Shown one piece after another: positions 31,240 through 40,379 of a stretch of 64,000 nt of DNA (its first letter is position 1; each line of letters opens with the position of its first letter). The stretch is from Herbinix luporum (GTDB lineage Bacteria > Bacillota > Clostridia > Lachnospirales > Lachnospiraceae): contig NZ_LN879430.1 in the NCBI RefSeq assembly GCF_900070325.1, forward strand, positions 2,394,501-2,458,500, given 5' to 3'. The position numbers and the translations under genes were made by a program. A model generated the notes under the pieces. It was not told the origin of the DNA and ran no database searches. It saw only the letters and a program-made list of their open reading frames with translations.

Positions 31240-33858
31240 ATGAAAGACAAGAACACCATAATTGTTGATAACGTAGAAAAACTAGAAACAGTTATATCCC
31301 GTGTACGCAAAGCTCAAGAAGTATTTGCAACATACACACAAGAACAGGTAGATAAGATCTTTTTAGCAGCTGCTACAGCTGCCAATAAGGAAAGAATCTC
31401 CCTGGCAAAACAGGCTGTGGAAGAGACAGGAATGGGAATCGTTGAAGATAAGGTAATCAAGAATCACTTTGCTGCTGAATATATCTACAACGCTTATAAA
31501 GATACCAAAACCTGCGGGGTACTTGAAGAAGATAAGGCCTTTGGTATTAAAAAGATTGCTGAACCTATAGGTGTGATTGCAGCTGTTATTCCCACAACCA
31601 ACCCTACATCCACTGCAATATTTAAAACCCTTCTTGCTCTAAAGACCAGAAACGGAATTATAATCAGCCCTCACCCAAGAGCAAAACAATGCACCATCGC
31701 TGCAGCAAAAGTTATTTTAGAAGCGGCGGTTAAAGCCGGAGCTCCTGAGGATATAATCGGATGGATTGATGTTCCAAACCTGGAAATGTCTAATTTAATT
31801 ATGAGAGAAGCTGATATTATTCTTGCAACTGGCGGTCCCGGTATGGTAAAGGCTGCTTACTCCAGCGGAAAACCCGCCATCGGTGTCGGTGCAGGTAACA
31901 CTCCTGCTATAATTGACGAAACTGCCGATATTTTGCTTGCGGTTAACTCAATCATACACTCTAAAACCTTTGATAATGGTATGATTTGTGCTTCCGAACA
32001 AGCTTGTATCGTTCTTGATAAGGTATATGATAAGGTTAAGAAAGAGTTCCTTGCCCGGGGCTGCTACTTCCTAAATGATGAAGAATTAGACAAGGTTAGA
32101 AAAACCATAATCATTAACGGAGGCCTTAATGCTAAGATAGTGGGCCAAAGTGCTAAAAAGATTGCAGACCTTGCCGGCATAAATGTACCGGAAAACACAA
32201 AAATATTAATCGGTGAAGTAGAATCTGTAGATCTTTCTGAAGAATTTGCCCATGAAAAACTGTCACCGGTACTGGCCATGTATAGGGCTAAGGACTTTAA
32301 TGAAGCCATGGATAAGGCCCATCAATTAGTAAAAGACGGGGGCTACGGACACACTTCCTCCGTATATTTGAATGAATTAGAAGCAAAGGATAAATTAGAT
32401 GCCTTCGCTGCCCGAATGAAGACCTGCCGTATCCTTGTAAATACTCCTTCTTCCTTCGGTGGTATCGGAGATTTATATAACTTTAAGCTTCCTCCTTCTC
32501 TTACTCTAGGCTGCGGTTCTTGGGGCGGTAACAGCGTAAGTGATAATGTCGGTGTAAAACATTTGTTAAATATTAAAACTGTAGCCGAAAGGAGAGAGAA
32601 TATGCTTTGGTTTAGGGCTCCTGAAAAGATTTATATGAAAAAGGGCTGCTTACCAGTTGCTCTTGATGAACTTAAAACTGTACTTAATAAAAAGAAAGTC
32701 TTCATTGTAACTGATACTTTCCTATATCAAAACGGATATACCAAACCCATTACAGATAAACTTGATGAACTTGGTATCCGTCATACTACCTTCTACAATG
32801 TAAGTCCGGATCCTACCCTTGCCTGTGCTAAAGAAGGTGCCGCACAAATGCGCTCCTTTGAGCCGGATACCATAATCGCCCTAGGTGGAGGCTCTCCTAT
32901 GGATGCCGCTAAGATTATGTGGGTTATGTATGAACATCCGGAAGCCGACTTTATGGATATGGCCATGAGATTTGTTGATATTCGCAAGAGAATTTATACC
33001 TTCCCTAAAATGGGTGAAAAAGCCTACTTTATTGCCATACCTACATCTGCAGGTACCGGCTCTGAAGTTACACCTTTTGCCGTAATTACCGATGAAACCA
33101 CCGGTGTAAAATATCCTCTTGCCGATTACGAACTACTTCCTAATATGGCCATTGTGGATGCCGATTTGCATATGAATGCACCAAAAGGACTAACATCTGC
33201 CTCAGGTATCGATGCCTTAACCCACAGCTTGGAAGCCTATGCTTCTATGCTGGCAACTGATTATACAGACAGCTTAGCACTGCGTTCTATTAAGATGGTA
33301 TTTGACTATCTGCCCCGTGCTTATGATAACGGACCTAATGATCCTAAGGCCAGGGAGAAGATGGCTAATGCGGCTACCATAGCAGGTATGGCTTTTGCCA
33401 ACGCCTTCCTTGGGGTATGCCACTCCATGGCTCATAAATTAGGAGCAGCCCACAATCTTCCTCACGGAATCGCCAACGCATTACTAATTAATGAAGTAAT
33501 CAAATTTAATTCTTCTAATACACCTACAAAGATGGGAACATTCCCTCAATATGACCATCCACATACCCTGTCTCGTTATGCCGAAATAGCAGATTATCTG
33601 GGACTTAAGGGTAAAAACGAGAAAGAAAAAGTGGATAGCCTTATTAAAGCCATAGATGAGCTTAAAGAAAAGGTTGGCATAAAGAAGACTATTAAAGATT
33701 ATGGAATTAGTGAGAAGGACTTCTTAGACTCTTTAGATGACATGGTTGAGCAGGCCTTTGATGATCAATGTACAGGAGCTAATCCTCGTTATCCTCTAAT
33801 GAGTGAAATTAAGCAGATGTACTTGAATGCTTACTACGGAACTAATACAATTATATAA
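31240..33858 (+). CDS. adhE: bifunctional acetaldehyde-CoA/alcohol dehydrogenase AdhE
   Basis: Ethanol-forming enzyme of 872 aa that reduces acetyl-CoA to acetaldehyde and then ethanol, reoxidising two NADH. The N-terminal aldehyde dehydrogenase half (1-440) carries the NAD-site region ATGGPGMVKAAYSSGKPAIG and the catalytic Cys in DNGMICASEQ. The C-terminal iron-dependent alcohol dehydrogenase (about 460-865) has ALGGGSPMDAAKIMW, TSAGTGSEVTPFAVI and the metal-ligand stretch CHSMAHKLGAAHNLPHGIAN. AAAGGAG precedes the ATG. It is cotranscribed with rex and probably under Rex control. Confidence 0.97.
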   Translation: MKDKNTIIVDNVEKLETVISRVRKAQEVFATYTQEQVDKIFLAAATAANKERISLAKQAVEETGMGIVEDKVIKNHFAAEYIYNAYKDTKTCGVLEEDKAFGIKKIAEPIGVIAAVIPTTNPTSTAIFKTLLALKTRNGIIISPHPRAKQCTIAAAKVILEAAVKAGAPEDIIGWIDVPNLEMSNLIMREADIILATGGPGMVKAAYSSGKPAIGVGAGNTPAIIDETADILLAVNSIIHSKTFDNGMICASEQACIVLDKVYDKVKKEFLARGCYFLNDEELDKVRKTIIINGGLNAKIVGQSAKKIADLAGINVPENTKILIGEVESVDLSEEFAHEKLSPVLAMYRAKDFNEAMDKAHQLVKDGGYGHTSSVYLNELEAKDKLDAFAARMKTCRILVNTPSSFGGIGDLYNFKLPPSLTLGCGSWGGNSVSDNVGVKHLLNIKTVAERRENMLWFRAPEKIYMKKGCLPVALDELKTVLNKKKVFIVTDTFLYQNGYTKPITDKLDELGIRHTTFYNVSPDPTLACAKEGAAQMRSFEPDTIIALGGGSPMDAAKIMWVMYEHPEADFMDMAMRFVDIRKRIYTFPKMGEKAYFIAIPTSAGTGSEVTPFAVITDETTGVKYPLADYELLPNMAIVDADLHMNAPKGLTSASGIDALTHSLEAYASMLATDYTDSLALRSIKMVFDYLPRAYDNGPNDPKAREKMANAATIAGMAFANAFLGVCHSMAHKLGAAHNLPHGIANALLINEVIKFNSSNTPTKMGTFPQYDHPHTLSRYAEIADYLGLKGKNEKEKVDSLIKAIDELKEKVGIKKTIKDYGISEKDFLDSLDDMVEQAFDDQCTGANPRYPLMSEIKQMYLNAYYGTNTII

Positions 33859-33871
33859 GGAGGTGTGTAGC

Positions 33872-34621
33872 ATGAAATTAGATATAGTCATAGCCAAAAG
33901 AAAAGATAAGACAGTCTATAGAGACGGGGATAAAGCCATAAAGGTTTTTGACGCAAACTATAGCAAAGCTAACATTCTAAATGAAGCACTTAACCAAGCC
34001 CGTATAGAAGAAACAGGACTTAATATTCCAAAAATCCATGCTGTAACCATGATAGAAGGAAAATGGGCTATCGTACTAGAATATATAGAAGGCAAAACCC
34101 TAGCCCAGCTAATGAGGGAAAATCCGGATAAGTTTGATCAGTATCTAGAAGATTTCGTAGACCTTCAAATGCAGGTACATGCCGTAAAATCTCCTTTGTT
34201 AAACAAACTAAAGGATAAGATGCACAGAAAGATTAGCGAAACTACCCTAGATGCCACCACAAGGTATGATCTACATACCCGGCTTGAATCTATGCCTAAC
34301 CATGATAAGGTTTGCCACGGGGACTTTAATCCATCTAATATCATTATCTCCAAGGATGGAACTCCCTATATACTAGACTGGTCCCATGTAACCCAGGGAA
34401 ATGCCTCCGCAGACGTGGCCAGAACCTATCTTCTGTATCATCTTGCCGGTGAAGTAGAAATTGCTGAAAAATATCTGAATCTCTTCTGCCTAAAGAGCGA
34501 TACCGCAAAACAATACGTCCAGAAATGGCTTCCTATTGTTGCAGCTTCACAATCAGTTAAGCAAAACCCGGTTGAACGTGAATTGTTACTGTCTTGGGTT
34601 GATGTGGTAGATTATCAGTAA
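33872..34621 (+). CDS. aminoglycoside-phosphotransferase-fold kinase of unknown substrate
   Basis: Protein of 249 aa with the APH/choline-kinase fold. The ATG at 33872 follows AGGAGGTG; a frame start 45 bases earlier lies inside adhE. The ATP-site lysine region is DGDKAIKVFDANY, the hinge is VLEYIEGKTLAQLM near 75, the catalytic loop is CHGDFNPSNIII near 149, and the metal-binding segment is YILDWSHV. It starts 13 bp after adhE and ends with the operon terminator. The physiological substrate is not inferable; it need not be an antibiotic. Confidence 0.82.
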   Translation: MKLDIVIAKRKDKTVYRDGDKAIKVFDANYSKANILNEALNQARIEETGLNIPKIHAVTMIEGKWAIVLEYIEGKTLAQLMRENPDKFDQYLEDFVDLQMQVHAVKSPLLNKLKDKMHRKISETTLDATTRYDLHTRLESMPNHDKVCHGDFNPSNIIISKDGTPYILDWSHVTQGNASADVARTYLLYHLAGEVEIAEKYLNLFCLKSDTAKQYVQKWLPIVAASQSVKQNPVERELLLSWVDVVDYQ

Positions 34622-34641
34622 GTTATAATAAAAAATAAGGT

Positions 34642-34687
34642 GCTGTCACTTAACGATTAAATAATTGTTAAGTGACAGCTTCTTTTC
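34642..34687 (+). terminator. terminator of the rex-adhE operon
   Basis: GCTGTCACTTAAC (34642-34654) pairs perfectly with GTTAAGTGACAGC (34667-34679), followed by TTCTTTTC. Confidence 0.88.
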
Positions 34688-34726
34688 TACCTTAAATATA
34701 TCTTTTCATTATATATTAACTAATCT

Positions 34727-35055
34727 TTAAAGTGAAGCATCTTTAATCTTATTATGTAGTTTATTTAATAGAATAACTACTTCATTGGGACCGATTATTT
34801 GAGTACGTTTAAATATAATTTGAAAAACCAGCATTAAGATTGTATATATTACACATGAAACAATTATTTTAAAAAATATATTAAATTCAAAACCTATTAA
34901 GGTTAACTTATCAACTAATAACTGTAGAAGATTAATTATTCTTACTGATAAGATTATTATTGTAAGAGAAAGGAAAAATGTCCCGATTTGATAAGGTACC
35001 AGTTTTTTAAGACTTCTTTTAATTATTTTATATCACTATTATTATTTTTAAACAT
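34727..35055 (-). pseudogene. frameshifted small membrane protein gene
   Basis: A frame ending at 34727 encodes about 98 residues with two hydrophobic helices (IGTFFLSLTIIILSVRIINL and KIIVSCVIYTILMLVFQII) and a polar tail, GPNEVVILLNKLHNKIKDAS. It has no start codon. Ten codons from an ATG at 35055 (MFKNNNSDIK) would join it if one A were added in the AAAA run near 35026. I read this as a recently frameshifted gene or a base error; the family is not recognised. Confidence 0.45.
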
Positions 35056-35510
35056 AAGCTTACATTTATCCTTTCTTACTATAATAATATTCCTTGGTAA
35101 TTTTACCCGATCCATGGACATCAATATTTTGCAATTAACGTATAACAGTGATTTTACATATTAACAATTATCTTATATATATAAATGGGAATAACAATAC
35201 CGTCCCTGTCGCATTGTCCATTCCCAATAATTGATTTATTCAGTTATTCGTCAAGGTCTGGCATATAAGGTACAACCTTTACACTTCATAATAAAATAAC
35301 ATCAACCCTTTGTCAATAATTGGTTGATGTTGTTTAAATGTTTGTGCTATTATATGTGTTTTTATAAAAACATTTATATCTCACGGTATTTCTATATTGT
35401 TTACATATTTATACAATGTAATTATAATAAAAAACCATGGATTACTGAAAATATTCCATGGCTACAGTTTTGGCTACGACACCAAAATTTAATTTTTATA
35501 AATCTATTAC
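35056..35510. other. intergenic, no gene seen
   Basis: AT-rich and noncoding on both strands. The only structure noted is an inverted repeat AACATCAACC/GGTTGATGTT (35298-35307/35322-35331) followed by GTTT, a weak terminator-like hairpin just outside the island boundary. Confidence 0.5.
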
Positions 35511-35536
35511 TGCAGTCGACGGGACTTGAACCCGTA
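35511..35536. repeat. attL: duplicated 3' end of tRNA-Leu
   Basis: 26 bp identical to 50187-50212, covering the acceptor and T-arm of tRNA-Leu (core CGACGGGACTTGAACCCG). It ends the chromosomal left side of the island. Homology stops on both sides. Confidence 0.92.
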
Positions 35537-35589
35537 GTATGTCTCTGAAAGCCTTGTAGAAAGGAGCTTTGCACAGCGCTGTTTTTTGA

Positions 35590-35610
35590 GGCAACCAAGT
35601 AGGCAACCAA
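35590..35610. promoter_or_regulatory. candidate integrase arm-type sites, left end
   Basis: Two direct copies of GGCAACCAA (35590-35598 and 35602-35610), 54 bp inside attL. The same 9-mer occurs twice near the other end at 50092-50110. Confidence 0.45.
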
Positions 35611-35764
35611 AAAACAAAAACTTTAGAATTGTATTTTCGCCTTACGACAACGATCCTACCACATAGAGATAACAGGACACTATAAAGATATGTTTAAAAC
35701 AGTGCTAGACTTAATATACATTTGCTTGAAGGCTTATTTGTGCAAAGCAAATTATATTTATAGC

Positions 35765-36742
35765 GTAAGCGTCAAAACTACCCCACATTCCAAATCCAAA
35801 GTTAATATGATATTCTAGTTCTTAAGAGGAATCTTGCATTCTTCTGGAACAGAATCTGACCAAGCTAGTAACTTATCTAATTCATCAATATTTTCTAGAT
35901 CTATATTTGGTAGCTTTTCAAATAAATGATTTAGATAGTAATATGCGTTTAATTTATTGGCTTTTGCTGTTTCTATTATGCTATAAACTATGGCAGATGC
36001 TGTTGCTCCTTTTGGGGACTTTGAAAATAGAAAGTTTTTTCTTCCTATTACAAAAGGCTTTATGGCTCTTTCAGCCCTATTATTACTTATTTCTATTCTG
36101 CCATCTAGCATAAATGCGCTTAACTTTGTCCATTGGTTTAAACAATACTTAATTGCTTTTCCTAGGGCACTTTTAGGTAAGACTTGTTTTTCCCTTATTT
36201 GTAGCCACGACAAGAAAGCCTCGAGAACTGGTTTACTTTGTTCTAGGCGTTTTTCATATCTTTCTTCTGGTTTTAATTTTTTTAGTGTTTTTTCAATCTT
36301 AAATAATTGATTGCAAAATTCTAATCCTTCTTCAGCTGTGGTTTTAGTTGTGGTAGCATCTTTTGGAAGAGCTTTTAATGCATCTGTAAAACCACGTCTT
36401 CCGTGAGCTAAGCAACCAACCTGAATAACATCTGGAACACCATTGTATCCAGCATATCCATCTGTTTGAAGAAATCCTTTAAACCCTTTTAGGAACTTCT
36501 CTGGATGTTTGCTTGATCTTGAAGGTTGATATTCATACAAGAATCTCTGTGGACCAAAGGCACCTGTTGCATAGAGCCACATATATGATTTGCTTGTAGG
36601 CTTTTTATCCTTCTCATCTAATACTTGCATGGTGGTTTCATCTGCATGTATCAGCGTTTCTTTTAGTAGAAGGATATGCATTCTATCATAAATATGTTTT
36701 AGCAAGTTGTTGGCTCCATGAATAATCCAATTAGCTAGATTT
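35765..36742 (-). mobile_element. IS66-family remnant
   Basis: One end begins GTAAGCGTCAAAACTACCCC at 35765, of the GTAAGCGTC type seen at IS66 termini. The other end is lost at the boundary of the IS3 element at 36743. Only the 3' part of tnpC is left; no tnpA or tnpB is present. Confidence 0.75.
35815..36742 (-). pseudogene. IS66 transposase TnpC, C-terminal part
   Basis: Open to the IS3 boundary, about 308 codons of a normally 500-540-aa transposase. Visible DDE-domain pieces are IHADETTMQVLDE, FLQTDGYAGYN, GCLAHGRRGFTDAL and ISNNRAERAIKPFVIGRKNF, ending in the IS66 C-terminal domain. The N-terminal zinc-finger half is absent, removed by the rearrangement at IS3 copy A. Inactive. Confidence 0.88.
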
Positions 36743-36820
36743 TGGACCTACGTCCATACTTTGGACACAAAAAGTTGAACTTTTTCTCTCTGTATGATTT
36801 TAATACATAGAGAAAGATTA

Positions 36821-37681
36821 CTAAGCTGCAAGGACCTCATCTTCAACCTGCTGTGGGGTTTTATAATCCAGTGCACTGTGCCTTCTTCTGCGGTTATACC
36901 AAGACTCAATATATTCAAAGATTGCTGTTTTAGCCTCTTCAAATGAATGATAAGTATTTAAGTATACCTCTTCCTTCTTTAATACAGAATGGAAGGATTC
37001 CATACAAGCATTATCATAAGGGTTTCCCTTTCTGCTAAAGGAATGCTTCATATTTTTTTCTATAAGCATATCCTCAAACGTTGCACTTGTATACTGGCTG
37101 CCTAAATCTGAATGAAGGATAATACCTGTAGTATCTTCTACATTGAGACATGCATTTTCTACAGCCTTTTTAGCTAATTCGGCGGTTGGATTTTTACCAT
37201 ATGAATAACCAATGATTTTCCTATTATATAAATCCATAACTGATGCTAGATAAGTCCAACCCTCGTTAAGAACATGTATATACGTAATGTCTGTAACCCA
37301 TTTTTGGTTTATTGTTGTAGCAGTAAAATCACGATTTAGTATATTTTCCTTATCGTCTGGAACCTTACCTTGGTTATTTTGATACTTATATTTGCGTACT
37401 ACAACACTGCGAAGACCAAGCTTAGCCATATGTCTCTGCACTCTTTTGACTGAACAAGGGATACCAGCTTCTTCAAGATCTCGCTGTATCTTAATAGCAC
37501 CATAACGCCCCTTAGATCTGTCATAGTAATATTGAACTTCATCACTAAATTTGTTGTAATCAATCTCTCTTTGAGATTTAACATGATTAATAACAGCATA
37601 ATAAGTGCTACGAGGAAACTCAAGTACCTTGCACATTTGTTTAACAGTATAATTATCAAGATTAGCTTGAATAAAGGACAC
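36821..37681 (-). CDS. IS3-family transposase OrfB, copy A
   Basis: Integrase-core protein of 286 aa with DDE residues in WVTDITYIHVLNEGW, ILHSDLGSQYTS and NACMESFHSVLKKEEVY. It overlaps the OrfA frame region and is normally made as an OrfAB fusion by -1 frameshifting. Identical to copy B. Confidence 0.93.
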   Translation of the reverse strand: MSFIQANLDNYTVKQMCKVLEFPRSTYYAVINHVKSQREIDYNKFSDEVQYYYDRSKGRYGAIKIQRDLEEAGIPCSVKRVQRHMAKLGLRSVVVRKYKYQNNQGKVPDDKENILNRDFTATTINQKWVTDITYIHVLNEGWTYLASVMDLYNRKIIGYSYGKNPTAELAKKAVENACLNVEDTTGIILHSDLGSQYTSATFEDMLIEKNMKHSFSRKGNPYDNACMESFHSVLKKEEVYLNTYHSFEEAKTAIFEYIESWYNRRRRHSALDYKTPQQVEDEVLAA

Positions 37682-37689
37682 ATACTCAG

Positions 37690-37968
37690 CTATTGATTTT
37701 TGGCGAATATGGCGGTAGCTTTTTTTAATATTTCATTCTCTGTCTCTAATTCCTTTATTTTCTTTTGAAGAGCCTTGTACTCTTTCATAGAAATTGTTTC
37801 TGTTTCTGAGACCTTTACTGGTGAAAGAAGCTTTACCCAGGTAGAGATTGTGCCTTTTGGAACGCCATATTCGTTAGATAATTCTGTTATACCTTTACCA
37901 GCCTTAATACGCAGATCTACAATCTGTTGCTTGAATTCTGGTGTATAGGATTTTTGCTTTTTTGCCAT
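37690..37968 (-). CDS. IS3-family transposase OrfA, copy A
   Basis: Helix-turn-helix protein of 92 aa (TPEFKQQIVDLRIKAGKGI, then GVPKGTISTWVKLL) ending in a leucine-zipper-like helix. Its 3' end contains the A7G slippery run, allowing a -1 shift into OrfB. Identical to copy B. Confidence 0.92.
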   Translation of the reverse strand: MAKKQKSYTPEFKQQIVDLRIKAGKGITELSNEYGVPKGTISTWVKLLSPVKVSETETISMKEYKALQKKIKELETENEILKKATAIFAKNQ

Positions 37969-38028
37969 GATTGAACACTCCTTTGTTTTATTATAGAATG
38001 TTCAACTTTCTGTGTCCATAGTTATATA

Positions 38029-38169
38029 CTAACACCATATTACCCACTGTCTCATAGTTGAAGCAGCTATACCGTACTGCTCACTTAACTCCTTATAGCT
38101 ATGATTACCTTGATTATATATTTTTACAATTTGCTTCTTGAAATTTTCCTCATAATGTTTTTTTGACAT
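38029..38169 (-). pseudogene. OrfA fragment of another IS3/IS150-type element
   Basis: ATG at 38169 after GGAGGAG, encoding [20 protein letters not shown], then [15 protein letters not shown], a helix-turn-helix OrfA start. It is cut after 43 codons by IS3 copy A and stops inside it. A TATAAT and a probable IS end (near 38216-38225) lie upstream. This element itself had inserted in the recombinase remnant that follows. Confidence 0.8.
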
Positions 38170-38234
38170 GGTCTTCTCCTCCTATAATCTTATTATATCA
38201 TGTTCGGAGAAAAACTGTCCTATTTAGTATAGCC

Positions 38235-38792
38235 CATCCACATTCCAAAAGCGAGAAGTACCGCCGCACCGTCCTTCAGTGCAACAGCAAATTTAAAAAC
38301 AAGTGCCAGACACCTCATTTCACGGAGGAAGAAATCGAAAAGGCTTTCATGCACACGGTGAGTCAACTGGTATTTAATCGGGAGCAGATTAAGGAAGACT
38401 TCGAGGAAATCAAAAGAATCGCCTATGATACGACGGATTTGGAAATCGAGCGGGACAAGCTCTACGTTGAACTTGAATCCATCTCCAAACGCATGGAAGA
38501 TACCATCAGCGAAAATGCCCGAGTGGCGCTCGATCAGGAAGAATACAACAGACACTTCAATGAGATGACAGACCGTTTTAACTCGGTCAAAGAAAAATAC
38601 GATCAGCTTACCGCCTGGATTGAGGACAAAAAATCCCGTCTCCTCGGCGCAGAGCAATTTGTCAAAACTCTGCTATCCGAAGGCGAGATTAAAGAATTCA
38701 GCCCCATGCTCTGGCACAGCCTGCTGGATCATGCTGTAGTAGCAAGGGATGGCAAGATTACTTTTGTATTCAAGAATGGCATGGAGCTTTAA
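38235..38792 (+). pseudogene. large serine recombinase, C-terminal remnant
   Basis: About 185 codons of a serine recombinase of the Tn/phage integrase type. The zinc-ribbon end YRRTVLQCNSKFKNKCQTPH and the following FTEEEIEKAFMHTVSQL, a coiled-coil region and the last segment EFSPMLWHSLLDHAVV are typical. The catalytic domain and ribbon start are missing, cut by the OrfA-type element at about 38225. It marks an older mobile element, and base composition turns more GC-rich from here. Confidence 0.8.
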
Positions 38793-39430
38793 TCAAAGCA
38801 CTTTTTGCAGGAGCCTTCCAGAGGGCAGCCTTCACAGAGTGCTTTCTTTTTGCAGTGTTCTTTGCCGTTCTGAACGATCAGCGCATGAAAGCGATTATAG
38901 ACAAGCACATCGGCGGGTATCCTGCTCTCGATAAATTTCTTCACTTGAACATAGGTCTTTCCCGCATCAAGTGGATAACGTTTGAAAAGCCGCATGGTAT
39001 AAGCATCGACGACAAAGGTCGGAAAATGGAAGGCATAGAGCAGAATGGAATCTGCCGTCTCGTTGCCCACGCCGTGAACACCTAACAGCTCCTTACGGAC
39101 ATCGCTTAAAGGAAGATTTTGAATCCGTTTCACATCGCAGTCGTAGCTCATGAACCACTCGGTTAAGACTTTAAGATACTGCGATTTTTGTTTATAGAAG
39201 CCTGACGGGCGGATGAGGTCTTGAAGCTTCTCCAATGGCAGATGATGAATGCGTTCCGGCGTCAGGTCGTCCTCGAATTGTCCGATGGCCTTTTCTACAT
39301 TCGTCCATGCCGTATTTTGCGTGAGAATAGCTCCGACCATCACTTCATAAGGTGTCTTTGCCGGCCACCATTGGAGGTCACCGTAATGTAAAAACAGCGC
39401 TTGATATATTTCAGATAGAGAGTTATTCAT
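38789..39430 (-). CDS. endonuclease III-like (MagIII-type) DNA glycosylase
   Basis: HhH-GPD base-excision glycosylase of 213 aa. The helix-hairpin-helix is LLGVHGVGNETADSILLYAF, followed by the catalytic Asp in FVVDAYTMRLF. The C-terminal Fe-S Cys spacing is CX6CX2CX5C in HCKKKALCEGCPLEGSC. The position of the EndoIII lyase Lys is Glu here, as in MagIII-like 3-methyladenine glycosylases, so a monofunctional glycosylase is likely. ATG 39430 overlaps the stop of the 82-aa gene by 8 bp, implying coupling. Its GC content is clearly above the chromosome. Why it sits in a bacteriocin-like operon is unclear. Confidence 0.82.
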   Translation of the reverse strand: MNNSLSEIYQALFLHYGDLQWWPAKTPYEVMVGAILTQNTAWTNVEKAIGQFEDDLTPERIHHLPLEKLQDLIRPSGFYKQKSQYLKVLTEWFMSYDCDVKRIQNLPLSDVRKELLGVHGVGNETADSILLYAFHFPTFVVDAYTMRLFKRYPLDAGKTYVQVKKFIESRIPADVLVYNRFHALIVQNGKEHCKKKALCEGCPLEGSCKKCFD

Positions 39431-39671
39431 CCGCTGTTTCTTCATCGCTTCTTTCGCCAATCAGGCTACAAAAGTCGTCAAAAATATAAGGATAGGAATT
39501 GGAACCACTAAAGCTAACAGTCCTTTGTCCATTCGAAAAATGAAGTTCCAGACTCCACTGTGTACCATCTAGAACCCCGAGGTTGACATACTGTGATTTC
39601 CATTCCCCGAAGTGCAAATCTTGCAGTGCCTGCATAAAGCTTTCTTTATGTTGTATTTTTCTATCATTCAT
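39423..39671 (-). CDS. hypothetical protein, 82 aa
   Basis: Small soluble protein: MNDRKIQHKESFMQALQDLH, WKSQYVNLGVLDGTQWSLEL, HFSNGQRTVSFSGSNSYPYI and an acidic tail. The pattern WSLELHFSNG..SGSNSYPYIFDDF looks like a compact beta domain, but I do not recognise it. It is followed with overlap by the glycosylase gene and preceded by the ABC ATPase gene 21 bp upstream on the same strand, so it is part of the same transcript. Confidence 0.68.
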   Translation of the reverse strand: MNDRKIQHKESFMQALQDLHFGEWKSQYVNLGVLDGTQWSLELHFSNGQRTVSFSGSNSYPYIFDDFCSLIGERSDEETADE

Positions 39672-39692
39672 TGAATGACGCCGTTGGTTGCA

Positions 39693-40379
39693 CTACAGGT
39701 TACAGGGCGTCAGAACACCACCGGTAAGATTAAACGTTCTGTCACATTGTCTTGCAACATTCAAATCGTGGGTAACTATCACCACGGTTTTTTTGAAATC
39801 GTCGACTAATTCGCGCAGGCACTTCATTACAATCGTTGAATTATCCTTGTCCAGCGAACCGGTCGGTTCATCGGCCAGTATGATTTTCTGATCGCAAACC
39901 ATGCTACGAATGATTGCTATTCGTTGTCTCTCGCCACCGGAAAGCTTCTTAACCGTACTTTTCAGTTTATCGGAAACCTGCAGTTTTTCAGCCATGCTAT
40001 AGATTAGCTTCCGATACTCTGATGAACTCTTTTTATGCTTGCTATATAATGTTGGAACAAGAATGTTTTGCATGGCAGTGTCTTCTTCGATCAAAGCGAA
40101 GTCCTGCACAATATAGCCGAAATACTGATTGCGCATCCGGCAGCGCATAGTATCATTCATCCCGCTGGCTTTTTGCCCTTCCACATATACTTCACCGGAA
40201 TCGGGAGAGATAACGATTCCCATTAGATTCAAAAGGGTGGTTTTTCCGCTCCCTGAAGGGCCGATGATTGCAATCATTTCTCCCTGATGAATGTCGAGAG
40301 AAACATCATTGACGGCATGAACTGTATAACTGTGATCCTTAAAACTTTTGCTGACATTTTGAACGGATAACAATTCCAT
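39693..40379 (-). CDS. ABC transporter ATPase of the bacteriocin-like cluster
   Basis: Nucleotide-binding protein of 228 aa, MacB/LolD-like. ATG 40379 follows AGGAGAG; an upstream in-frame extension overlaps the permease and has no domain. Walker A is IGPSGSGKTTLLNLMG, the Q-loop is YIVQDFALI, the signature is KKLSGGERQRIAIIRS, Walker B is ILADEPTGSLDKD and the H-loop is VIVTHDLN. Its start is directly coupled to the end of the first permease. It energises the two FtsX-like membrane proteins encoded upstream. Confidence 0.92.
   Translation of the reverse strand: MELLSVQNVSKSFKDHSYTVHAVNDVSLDIHQGEMIAIIGPSGSGKTTLLNLMGIVISPDSGEVYVEGQKASGMNDTMRCRMRNQYFGYIVQDFALIEEDTAMQNILVPTLYSKHKKSSSEYRKLIYSMAEKLQVSDKLKSTVKKLSGGERQRIAIIRSMVCDQKIILADEPTGSLDKDNSTIVMKCLRELVDDFKKTVVIVTHDLNVARQCDRTFNLTGGVLTPCNL

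Larger units (their letters stand above)
36743..38037 (-). mobile_element. IS3-family element, copy A (1295 bp)
   Basis: Same length, ends and encoded proteins as copy B (42957-44251), in opposite orientation. Inner inverted-repeat core TGGACACA(A/G)AAAGTTGAAC lies just inside both ends. Flanks (…GATTT and TATTAC…) show no target duplication, and the genes on each side are two unrelated transposase fragments. Copy A therefore marks a deletion or recombination junction. Confidence 0.88.

Noticed and set aside
35422..35610. Short open frame crossing attL
   Set aside because: It is an accidental reading of the tRNA fragment and flanks, without a ribosome site.
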